Assembly (NCBI RefSeq): GCF_963676815.1
Contig: NZ_OY781365.1
Location: 3,754,501-3,818,500 of the forward strand
From: an uncultured Draconibacterium sp.
Lineage (GTDB): Bacteria > Bacteroidota > Bacteroidia > Bacteroidales > Prolixibacteraceae
Direction of reading: 5' to 3'
DNA length: 64,000 bases
The notes below the pieces were generated by a model. It was not told where the DNA came from. It saw only the letters and a list, made by a program, of their open reading frames with translations, and made no database searches. The first letter of the stretch is position 1, and every line of letters begins with the position of its first letter. Below, piece after piece: positions 36,059-43,852 of the stretch. Both the position numbers and the translations under genes were made by a program.

Positions 36059-36225
36059 GAATGAAGTAAGGATTGTTTAGATATTCAATTATATCAAAAA
36101 ATATGCCTATGTTATTCTTAATTAGGTTACTAAAGTTATTTAAAATCAATTTTTGTTTATGATAATTCCCATACATGTTAATGTCCAGATAGGTGATGTA
36201 CCCATCAAGTAATATTTATTCTCTA

Positions 36226-37056
36226 TTATTCATTTGAGATAAATCTCCTATCGTTTGACTTTTCCTTTATTTTTAGCCATTCTGAAACAATAGTAAAAAT
36301 TTGATCGTAAGAAAAAGTCATTCCAATTTGGTAAATAATTGTATCCAATAATAAGCAAATTCCATTAACGGAACCATGATCTAACAAGATTTTATCCACA
36401 CTATTGAGCCATCTTTTATATAAAAGGTCATTATTCTCAAAATAATCGTAATACGAATCTAAAACGCTCAGGTTATCAACTATTAACGAATCGTCATCTT
36501 TTGATTCTTCCTTTGAATAAAGGCCCGAAACAATTTCATGAAAATTATTATTTCTGCCAAAAACATTTGACTTTGAAAAATTAAGAAAAAGCACCAGTAT
36601 CAATGCAAAATAGTCTATGGGGGCATCTAGCTCATCATCTATTAAATACGCAATTAGTAAAGAAGTTAAATCTCCAAATTTCAATATGTTTTTAGAGTTA
36701 ATAAATATGGGAAGTTCAAATCTATTCCAAGTAATTGTGTTACAAGAATAATTCTTCCATAGTACTTTTCCGTATTCTGTTTGCTTTATCGGAGGTGAAG
36801 GAGAAGTTTCTAATATTTCTTTAAAAAATGTCTCTATTTCTTCTTTCAATTTTATTTTGTTTTGCCTATCTGAAAAAGCAAGAGCAAGGTTAATATGTTC
36901 TCCTAAATGATGTGAAAGAAAAAGAATATGGTGATCTGGCGAGTATATAGAACAAAAAGATGAAATCGCCGGCATCAATTTGTAATAATATTTTTCTGAG
37001 TAATAAATGGATAAACAGTACCAAGTATCTCCCTTGTAATCGAAAAATGAATCCAT
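36226..37056 (-). CDS. SpaB_C-like (split LanB C-terminal/thiopeptide-type) domain protein
   Basis: The 276-residue protein begins DTWYCLSIYYSEKYYYKLMPAISSF and continues with LFLSHHLGEHINLALAF. This parallels the W..L.IY start and the GPH-RLRF motif of the thiopeptide-type bacteriocin biosynthesis (SpaB_C) domain. In class I lanthipeptide and thiopeptide pathways that domain removes glutamate from activated Ser/Thr to form dehydro residues. The family's R-L-R is here N-L-A, so activity is uncertain. The gene overlaps the end of the glycosyltransferase at 37056, so translation is probably coupled. The partner glutamylation domain (LanB N-terminal) is not in the window. Confidence 0.6.
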   Translation of the reverse strand: MDSFFDYKGDTWYCLSIYYSEKYYYKLMPAISSFCSIYSPDHHILFLSHHLGEHINLALAFSDRQNKIKLKEEIETFFKEILETSPSPPIKQTEYGKVLWKNYSCNTITWNRFELPIFINSKNILKFGDLTSLLIAYLIDDELDAPIDYFALILVLFLNFSKSNVFGRNNNFHEIVSGLYSKEESKDDDSLIVDNLSVLDSYYDYFENNDLLYKRWLNSVDKILLDHGSVNGICLLLDTIIYQIGMTFSYDQIFTIVSEWLKIKEKSNDRRFISNE

Positions 37057-38189
37057 TATAATAGAGTTATGTGATTAGTATAGTCAAAATTTCTGAGTAC
37101 AGTTCCTTGCCCATAACCTTGCCTGTTTATTGGTTTTTCATCCCTCGAACATTGAATCCAATAATTAATTGCTTCACCTAAAATCATTATAACCTTAGAA
37201 TATAACGTATTATCAAGCTCATAAAAGTCTAGAGAATCTGACAAATGTAGTTCTCTTTTTATTTTAAGAAACAATTTTCTGTCATTAACAAAATCGATTG
37301 ATTTTTCTGTTTTTTCCAAAACCCCTTCCGTTATGCCACTTTCCAAAACAATATGAGACCGTCTATCTACCAACCAATCATTTATTTCAATGCTCTCAGC
37401 ATATGGTACGTTACATTCCAAATCTATATTATTCCTTAATATGCCAGATTTATACCTGAAGTTATTATATAACAACAGGAAGACAGATATGAACGGTTTT
37501 TGATAGGCAATATAAATTTTATGTAGATCTTTTGCCACCGGATCATAAATTATCCTTTCATCATTGGAGTGAGAAACATATTTATAAAACTGTGTTCCCT
37601 GAATATATTTCTGTGTCAGTCCGGTTCTTCTTAGCCGATTGTAGAAATCTAGATCCTCAAATCCATATGATTCAAATAATTCATCGTATCCTCTAACGTC
37701 TTCAAAATGGTCCTTGCTAGTACATACCTTGCCAACAGCACCTTGTGATAAATAATTAGATGAATAGAAAACTCTCTGTTCTTTCTTAAAAGCTTCAATT
37801 ATATAAAAACAGAAGTCTTTCCCTAAAAAGTTGTCTGCATCCAAATTACATACTATTTCAGCATTTGATAATCGAATGGACATATTTCTGCTGTGCCCTC
37901 TCTTATACCATGAAGGAGTTGTTGTCCTATAATAAATTAAGATACCAATATCAATATAATATTGCAAGGTCTTTACCCATTCTTCCATTCCATCAGAAGA
38001 ATTATAATCAAGAAGCACAAATTCAACTTCATTAGGATAAAAGTTGTCACGAATGTTTTTTTCTAATGTTTCTTTAATATGGTGAAGACGGTTCATGCAA
38101 GTAATGCAGAAACCGATTTTTTTCAACTTTGTTCCAACGCTTCTTTTAACAATGTTCGCCGTTGTAATATCTTTTTGAATCAAATTCAT
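37056..38189 (-). CDS. Family 2 glycosyltransferase with galactosyltransferase-type C-terminal motif
   Basis: A GT-A fold is seen: IGFCITCMNRLHHIKETLEKN (nucleotide-binding start), LLDYNSSDGMEEWV, the metal-binding DxD as NLDADNF, and the galactosyltransferase-like GFEDLDFYNRL (about residue 190). A C-terminal ~150-residue region is unknown. It lacks membrane helices, so it acts in the cytosol. Its place between the exporter genes and the SpaB_C-like gene, which it overlaps, suggests it glycosylates the cluster peptide before export. A polysaccharide role cannot be excluded. Confidence 0.75.
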   Translation of the reverse strand: MNLIQKDITTANIVKRSVGTKLKKIGFCITCMNRLHHIKETLEKNIRDNFYPNEVEFVLLDYNSSDGMEEWVKTLQYYIDIGILIYYRTTTPSWYKRGHSRNMSIRLSNAEIVCNLDADNFLGKDFCFYIIEAFKKEQRVFYSSNYLSQGAVGKVCTSKDHFEDVRGYDELFESYGFEDLDFYNRLRRTGLTQKYIQGTQFYKYVSHSNDERIIYDPVAKDLHKIYIAYQKPFISVFLLLYNNFRYKSGILRNNIDLECNVPYAESIEINDWLVDRRSHIVLESGITEGVLEKTEKSIDFVNDRKLFLKIKRELHLSDSLDFYELDNTLYSKVIMILGEAINYWIQCSRDEKPINRQGYGQGTVLRNFDYTNHITLL

Positions 38190-38444
38190 ATTTAGTTATG
38201 TTAATAATGTATTCTCCCTTGAAAGTATCCTATCAGATAAACACAATCAATAAAAATCCTAAATTTTATAGATCGACCTGTTTTCCCCTGTTAAAGGAAT
38301 AACAAAAATGCTGACGCACTTCAAGCTTTCAAATGAGCTATTTCTTCGATAATTCGATAACGTTTACATTTAATAAATCAATTTTTTGAACGATAGCTTT
38401 TCATCTTTGAATTAAAATAATGTCAATATTTGAATTTTCTGTTC
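38190..38444. other. Spacer between exporter and glycosyltransferase genes
   Basis: No gene or clear terminator is visible in the 255 AT-rich bases. It may hold an internal promoter for the downstream glycosyltransferase. Confidence 0.4.
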
Positions 38445-39725
38445 TCAGTTCATAAATCCTTTTGTCGGATTGATAAAACGATATATCAATCTCATCTTTG
38501 AAGTTATTATCTCGGCTGTTCCATCCATTTCCTGAACAAGCCTTAGCTGTTCTTTATAACTCGACTCCATACCTTTATACAATGATATTTCCACAATATA
38601 TCCATCATTTTCAGGAACAAGCGAAATCGATTGCACCCTGCCAATCAAAATTCCATGTTGCATATAAGGATAGCCAGAAAGTTTAATGTTGACCGCTTGT
38701 CCAATTTTTACTTTCCCAATTCCAGAAGAAGGAACCACTGCCCTGCATATAATGGAAGTGTTATTTGTCGGAACAATAGTTGCCAAACGATTACCTGAAG
38801 TTACAACATGATTTGCGCTCCAATAATTTGTAAATGTAACTTTTCCATTAATTGGACTAACAATTAAGTACGTTTCCTTCCATAGCTTGACGTTATCTTT
38901 AAAAGTTAGAATAGCTTCGAAAATATTAGATTCATATTGTGCGATCTCATTTCTGTGCTGTTCCTGCATTTCAATCAGAGAACGTTTTTGATTAAGAATG
39001 TTTATTTCAGAAGATTTTAAAGAAGACAAGAAATTGGTATACCCTCGTTTCTCCTGTATAAATTTGGAATGTGCTCTTTCAACCTCCGACTCGGATATTC
39101 CACCTCTATCCAGCATTTTTTTATGAGCGTTATAATCTTTTTGTGCAATTTCTAATTGCTGTTTAATCATTTTTTCTTCGTCAAGGCTTAGCTGATATTG
39201 TTGTTCCTGTTTTAACATTTGTTGTTTGAGCAGTTCGATTTTTTGTGGCAGAATGTTATCATTTAGATACCTTTGGTATTCTTTCATATATAAAAATATC
39301 TGAGAATAAGAATCATTAATATCTCCCAATTCAAGATTGTCAGGTAAATTCTGGTCAATCTGTTGACGTCCCAGTATCTCAATTTCATTTATTATCGAAT
39401 CGGCAACTATAACGTCCGCCAAATTAGCCGAACTAAAAATCACGGCTATTTTATCACCCTTTTTAACCGGTTCGCCATCTGAAACAAACCATTGACTTAT
39501 ACGACCTGAGGTTTTAGTAATTAAAGGAGCTGGTGGGTTTGTAGTAGTAATAATAAGAGGTGCTGATACTACTTCGTTAAACGTAAAAAAATAGGTTCCT
39601 ATTATTATAAAGAAAAATATCAGGAATATAGCTGTTAGTCCCCATCGAAGTACACTCCCTGGTATTTGTTGCATGATTTCTCTGACTTCTTCGTTATGAA
39701 TTTCTATATTTTGTTTTTTTGCCAA
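38445..39725 (-). CDS. HlyD-family adaptor of the peptide exporter
   Basis: A short cytosolic N-terminus is followed by one transmembrane helix (about residues 28-50). A lipoyl half-motif follows (ITKTSGRISQWFVSDGEPVKKGDKIAVIF), then a long alpha-helical coiled coil (about 140-275). The second half-motif is LIVSPINGKVTF, and a beta-barrel domain ends it. This is the type I secretion adaptor layout. It lies 67 bases behind the C39-ABC gene and is its expected partner. No signal peptide is needed because the N-terminal helix anchors it. Confidence 0.85.
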   Translation of the reverse strand: MAKKQNIEIHNEEVREIMQQIPGSVLRWGLTAIFLIFFFIIIGTYFFTFNEVVSAPLIITTTNPPAPLITKTSGRISQWFVSDGEPVKKGDKIAVIFSSANLADVIVADSIINEIEILGRQQIDQNLPDNLELGDINDSYSQIFLYMKEYQRYLNDNILPQKIELLKQQMLKQEQQYQLSLDEEKMIKQQLEIAQKDYNAHKKMLDRGGISESEVERAHSKFIQEKRGYTNFLSSLKSSEINILNQKRSLIEMQEQHRNEIAQYESNIFEAILTFKDNVKLWKETYLIVSPINGKVTFTNYWSANHVVTSGNRLATIVPTNNTSIICRAVVPSSGIGKVKIGQAVNIKLSGYPYMQHGILIGRVQSISLVPENDGYIVEISLYKGMESSYKEQLRLVQEMDGTAEIITSKMRLIYRFINPTKGFMN

Positions 39726-39792
39726 TTTTTCAATTTTAATCTGTCATTAATTTCACGATATCTGTTTATATTAATTATCAACTTTCAATATA

Positions 39793-42024
39793 TTAATTTC
39801 CTAATTCCAACTGGTCTTTTACTAAGTTAAAATAAGCTCCTTTCTTCCCAACAAGTTCGCTATGTGTGCCTTTTTCAGCAATCTGTCCTTTTTCTAGGAC
39901 TATGATTTGATCTGCTTTTTTTACAGTGCTTAACCTGTGAGCTACCACTACTACGGTGCGTCCTTGGAAGAAATTATCTAAATTTTCTATAATTACCCGT
40001 TCATTTTTTGAGTCTAATGCATTAGTGGCTTCATCAAAGAAGATGTAATCAGGATTCTTATATACCGCTCTGGCAATTAAAATTCGTTGCTTTTGACCTG
40101 TGCTTAATCCGTGTCCCTGACTTCCAATAATGGTATTATACCGTAATGGTAAAGAATCAATAAAATCCTGGATATTGGCTGTTTTAACTGCCTGTTCGAT
40201 TTTTTCGGTATCAGGTAATTCATCCATTACTCCGATATTATTTACAATAGAGTCAGAAAATATATATCCTTCCTGCATCACAACGCCACATTTTTTCCGC
40301 CAATTCGATTCGCTATACATTTTTAAATCAACATCGTTCAAATTAATCTTTCCCTTTACCGGGGGATAAAATCCAAGCAGTAATTTTATGAGCGTACTTT
40401 TGCCACTTCCACTGGTACCAACTATAGCAGTAATTTTTCCTGCCGGTATTTTTAGATTTATTTTTTTTAATACTTTTTCGGATTGTGTCCCTTCATATTG
40501 GAACATTACATTCTTAATCTCAATATCGGCTTTGGGGGGTATTTCCTGTATTTTCCCATCCTCTGGTTTTTCTTCGTCTTCATTATCATGGACTTCTCCT
40601 AAACGCTCAAGGCTTATTTTAGCATCTTGTGCTTCTTGTGTAAAACCAATAAACTGTTGAATTGGAGAATTTAGTTGCCCAATAATGTACTGTACGGCCA
40701 TCATCATTCCTAGAGTCATATCCCCAGTTATCACCGCTTTGGCTGAAAGGAATGATATGAACAAGTCTTTTGCCTGGTTAATAAATGTTGCCCCAATTTG
40801 CTGGTTTTGATTCAATGCGAGGCCTTTTATTCCCACTCTATAAAGCCTGGCCTGGATACTTTCCCACTCCCATCTTTTTTGTTTTTCGCAGGCATTAAGT
40901 TTGATCTCCTGCATCCCGTTTACTAATTGAACAATATTATTGCTGTTTGCTGATGATTGCTGAAATCGTTTGTAATCGATTTCACGTCTTTTTTTTAGAA
41001 ATAACAATACCCAACCTATATAAATGATACTTCCAAGAATAAAAACAAACAGTATCCCTATATGATAAGATGCCATTATAAAAATGTATATAGTTAATGT
41101 TATTACGGCAAAAACAATATCGATCAGCGATTTTGTCAGAAACGATTGAATCCTATTGTGATCCTGAATTCGTTGCATTATGTCTCCTACCATCTTAATG
41201 TCGAAAAAAGCAATTGGCAGCTTCATTAATTTTATAAGAAAGTCAGTAATTAGCGATATGCTAATACGAGTGGTTACATGCAGCATTATCCAACTCCGTA
41301 TAAGACCGTTAGCTGTTTGCCCAAAAGTCAAGATCATTTGAGCAACTAACACCATTATAATAAAGGAGAGATCACTGTTATTTATCCCATAGTCTACTAT
41401 GGCTTGGGTGAGGAAGGGAAAAATCAAACTTATGATACTACCGGTAAGCATCCCAAAGCCTAATTGGATAATGTATTTTTGGTAAGGCCTTAAATAGTTT
41501 AGCAAATATATAAAATTCAGCTTCCCTTTTTCTTCATCTTCATGCTTATAAAAAGCCGGTGTAGGTTCTAGTAGTAAAGTAGCTCCTTCTTTTTCTCCTT
41601 CTGTTTTTGTACTTATCCAACAATTTAAAAATTCATCTTTATCATAAGTGAGTAGACCTTGTGCCGGATCTGCAATATACACTTTTTCACCAGCGGCCTT
41701 TCGGGAAGAAAGTGACAAGAAAGACTTCTGTTTTCTAATTGCATATACAACCACAAAATGTCGTTGTTTCCAATGTACGATACAAGGTAAAGGGACTTCG
41801 TCCCGTAACTCTTCCCAGTTAAGTCGATAACCTTTTGTACGAAAACCTATATTTTCCGCAGCTTCACTGATACCCAACATTGATACGCCTTCGCGAGAAA
41901 TATACGAATGATTCCGCAAATACTGCAGACTATAGCTTTTTCCATAATATTTTGCAACCATGCGTAAACAAGTAGGTCCGCAGTCCATGGAATCGAGTTG
42001 TTTGTAATATTGGAATTTGGACAT
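39793..42024 (-). CDS. Bacteriocin-processing peptidase/ABC exporter (C39 peptidase-TMD-NBD)
   Basis: The protein cuts leader peptides after GG and exports the product. Domains in order: C39 peptidase with catalytic Cys15 (MDCGPTCLRM), His in HWKQRHFVVVY and Asp in IADPAQG; six transmembrane helices (about 175-455); and an ABC ATPase with Walker A GTSGSGKST, signature LSTGQKQR (usual LSGGQ), Walker B IFFDEATNALD and H-loop VAHRLSTV. The length of 743 is typical. The precursor at 43469 has a matching GG leader. It lies 3 bases after the propeller gene at 42028. Confidence 0.95.
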   Translation of the reverse strand: MSKFQYYKQLDSMDCGPTCLRMVAKYYGKSYSLQYLRNHSYISREGVSMLGISEAAENIGFRTKGYRLNWEELRDEVPLPCIVHWKQRHFVVVYAIRKQKSFLSLSSRKAAGEKVYIADPAQGLLTYDKDEFLNCWISTKTEGEKEGATLLLEPTPAFYKHEDEEKGKLNFIYLLNYLRPYQKYIIQLGFGMLTGSIISLIFPFLTQAIVDYGINNSDLSFIIMVLVAQMILTFGQTANGLIRSWIMLHVTTRISISLITDFLIKLMKLPIAFFDIKMVGDIMQRIQDHNRIQSFLTKSLIDIVFAVITLTIYIFIMASYHIGILFVFILGSIIYIGWVLLFLKKRREIDYKRFQQSSANSNNIVQLVNGMQEIKLNACEKQKRWEWESIQARLYRVGIKGLALNQNQQIGATFINQAKDLFISFLSAKAVITGDMTLGMMMAVQYIIGQLNSPIQQFIGFTQEAQDAKISLERLGEVHDNEDEEKPEDGKIQEIPPKADIEIKNVMFQYEGTQSEKVLKKINLKIPAGKITAIVGTSGSGKSTLIKLLLGFYPPVKGKINLNDVDLKMYSESNWRKKCGVVMQEGYIFSDSIVNNIGVMDELPDTEKIEQAVKTANIQDFIDSLPLRYNTIIGSQGHGLSTGQKQRILIARAVYKNPDYIFFDEATNALDSKNERVIIENLDNFFQGRTVVVVAHRLSTVKKADQIIVLEKGQIAEKGTHSELVGKKGAYFNLVKDQLELGN

Positions 42025-42027
42025 CTT

Positions 42028-43203
42028 TTATTCTTTCAGTTTCACCAGCATCAATACAGGGTTATCATTTTCATTCAGACTGTTTGCCAATTGCACTAAT
42101 TCTTTTTTCTTTTCAGGATATTTTGGAGTGGCGTTTTTAAATTCGTTGGATGCAACATTCTTTTTCAGTTCAAAAGGTTGAATGAATGTTGTCAAATACT
42201 TTTCATTTCCTATCTCAAAATACTTTTCAGGAAGAAAGGGTAATCCGTTGTCGATATCATTTATAATACCATTTATTGAATCCGTGAGGTCTGTTACAGT
42301 TGCAGTACCACTTTCCTTATCAATAAGCGCCAATTTTTGTATTCTATTCAATTCGTATTGAAGAAGGATAGATTGATTTGTTTCCAGAACAGTATATAAT
42401 ATCATATAATTCGATGCATGCTTAAAAAACTCATCCGGCGGATTATATCCCTCTGTTGTCATTGGGAACTTATGTTTTCCTTTTAAGAGTACACATAGTG
42501 GAGAATAAGTAAAGTCGGGATGAATGTGAAAAACAGTGTCTTTAAAATTATCCCAGTACAGGATGTCTCCATTAAATTCTGATAGAGTTGACATGCCTCC
42601 CATCCTCCCATTAAATTCATGGTAAGGATTTAGCTTCCCGGTGATTCTGTTACCAATACTATCCAGAATCAGCCAATCATACTCACCACGCCCCATGTTA
42701 ATATATTGAGCAAGAAATATTGAAGAGCTTAAAAATCCTATATCATCAAAACCAAAGCCGTCTTCATCTACTGGTAATTTAATGTCTTGAGTATATTCAC
42801 CGTCCTTGTTATACACGTTGATATTATCCGTCTTCCGATCCAATACGTAAACACATCCATTTTGATGATCCACAGCAAATCTTGAATAAGACACATATTC
42901 ACTAGGCCCTCTTCCAATTTTACCAAACTGAGAACTCGATTTCCCATTCTTTGAAAACCTCACAACGCCAACATCCTTAATGGCAGCGTAAATAAAATTG
43001 TTAGTTATTTTATAAGAATAAATAGTACCAATAGGAAACTGATTCTCAAAAGGAATGTATTTAATATCATTTCCAATTTCTGATAAAAGAATTTTGCCGG
43101 CTTGAAAATTTTCAAGGTTAATTGATACTATATCCTTCGCTTTTTGGGATTCATTGCAGGAGAACAACGCTATAATTGCTAGGAAGGAAATTAGTTTTTT
43201 CAT
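42028..43203 (-). CDS. 6-bladed beta-propeller lipoprotein next to the exporter
   Basis: The lipobox FSC (Cys16) marks a lipoprotein. Propeller blades include KILLSEIGNDIKYIPFENQ, FSKNGKSSSQFGKIGRGPSEYVSY and VYVLDRKTDNINVYNKDGEY. The family signature DIDNGLPFLPEKYF and the C-terminal NPVLMLVKLKE are present. It sits directly between the RiPP precursor and the C39-ABC exporter, only 3 bases from the latter. This is the strongest hint that these propellers belong to the peptide system, perhaps as periplasmic chaperone, receptor or immunity protein. No experimental role is known to me. Confidence 0.8.
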   Translation of the reverse strand: MKKLISFLAIIALFSCNESQKAKDIVSINLENFQAGKILLSEIGNDIKYIPFENQFPIGTIYSYKITNNFIYAAIKDVGVVRFSKNGKSSSQFGKIGRGPSEYVSYSRFAVDHQNGCVYVLDRKTDNINVYNKDGEYTQDIKLPVDEDGFGFDDIGFLSSSIFLAQYINMGRGEYDWLILDSIGNRITGKLNPYHEFNGRMGGMSTLSEFNGDILYWDNFKDTVFHIHPDFTYSPLCVLLKGKHKFPMTTEGYNPPDEFFKHASNYMILYTVLETNQSILLQYELNRIQKLALIDKESGTATVTDLTDSINGIINDIDNGLPFLPEKYFEIGNEKYLTTFIQPFELKKNVASNEFKNATPKYPEKKKELVQLANSLNENDNPVLMLVKLKE

Positions 43204-43430
43204 ATTGAATGGATTAATAAATTATTTAATTAGTACGTAACATTAGTTCTTTTAATCGGATTTGATAATTCAACAATAGTTTATTGGTTAACTGTTGCCC
43301 GTATTGATCTAAACACTCGAAAGTCAGCAACATGTGCTTATTTATTTTATTGTAACTGTTTCAAGATGAATTGCTAAGACAGGTGTCGTGCTTTAAGACA
43401 TAAACTTTTGTCGAACAATTGTTGGGTTAA

Positions 43431-43457
43431 GACCTATTTCATTATATGAAATAGGTC
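43431..43457. promoter_or_regulatory. 12-bp hairpin after the precursor gene
   Basis: A perfect 12-bp stem with a 3-base loop lies 12 bases beyond the precursor stop. On the minus strand only two T follow, so it is at best a leaky terminator or an mRNA 3' stabilizer. On the plus strand a T-rich stretch follows. Such a hairpin could give more precursor than downstream transcript. Confidence 0.55.
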
Positions 43458-43468
43458 TTTATTATTAA

Positions 43469-43666
43469 TTAGCAACTCCAAGTACCAAAAGTTGAATCTA
43501 AATCATAACAATCATCGTTACATGTTGATGAACTTGATCCAGCAATAATTCGGCCGGTCCTCCAACAAGTACAACACCCAGTACCATAACCACCTTTTAG
43601 ATTTACGAGTTCTTTATCGTTTATCAGTTTTTCGTTATTGATTGATAATTTTCCTAATTTTTTCAT
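43469..43666 (-). CDS. RiPP (lanthipeptide-like) precursor peptide with GG leader
   Basis: The 65-residue peptide starting at Met 43666 has a 26-residue leader (MKKLGKLSINNEKL...NLKGG) ending in GG. It matches the Bacteroidota natural-product precursor pattern (TIGR04149-like). The 39-residue core begins YGTGCCTCW and ends TFGTWSC. It holds 6 Cys and 12 Ser/Thr, including an SSSST run, ideal for thioether or disulfide rings. The frame extends upstream to ATG 43717, but the extra 17 residues are AT-rich and not family-like. It is the only precursor seen and is flanked by the C39-ABC and VKOR/thioredoxin genes. Confidence 0.85.
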   Translation of the reverse strand: MKKLGKLSINNEKLINDKELVNLKGGYGTGCCTCWRTGRIIAGSSSSTCNDDCYDLDSTFGTWSC

Positions 43667-43713
43667 TTTTAGAATTTTTAATTGATTTTTAAAATTTATT
43701 ATAGCCCTTTCTA

Positions 43714-43791
43714 TCATTTCAAAGGCAAGGAATTCATTGCTCCTCCTGATTAGTTTTAAATGTTATCTTTGTCTCATCACCTCCTTTCTGG
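43714..43791 (-). promoter_or_regulatory. Precursor leader with two mini-ORFs behind strong Shine-Dalgarno sequences
   Basis: On the minus strand CCAGAAAGGAGGTGAT (43791-43776) is complementary to the 16S rRNA 3' end. It runs into ATG (43777) of a 4-codon ORF (MRQR, stop 43763). A second AGGAGGAGC precedes ATG 43737 of a 7-codon ORF (MNSLPLK). Its TGA overlaps the ATG at 43717 of the extended precursor frame (ATGA). Strong SD sequences are unusual in Bacteroidota, so this leader may control translation. Confidence 0.45.
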
Positions 43792-43852
43792 TTAAAGGAA
43801 AGGGCAGGCAGGAAGCGGCTAATGGCAATTGGCACAGGCTTCCTGCCTTTTT
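43764..43852 (+). ncRNA. Candidate short plus-strand RNA antisense to the precursor leader
   Basis: TATCTTTG (43764-43771) fits the Bacteroidota -7 box. A transcript from about 43777 would start with the 16S-tail-like CACCTCCTTTCTGG. It would end at a terminator hairpin, GGCAGGAAGC (43807-43816) with GCTTCCTGCC (43838-43847) and TTTTT, which overlaps the 3' end of the VKOR gene. The -33 box is poor. The hairpin may instead act in minus-strand mRNA. Confidence 0.3.
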
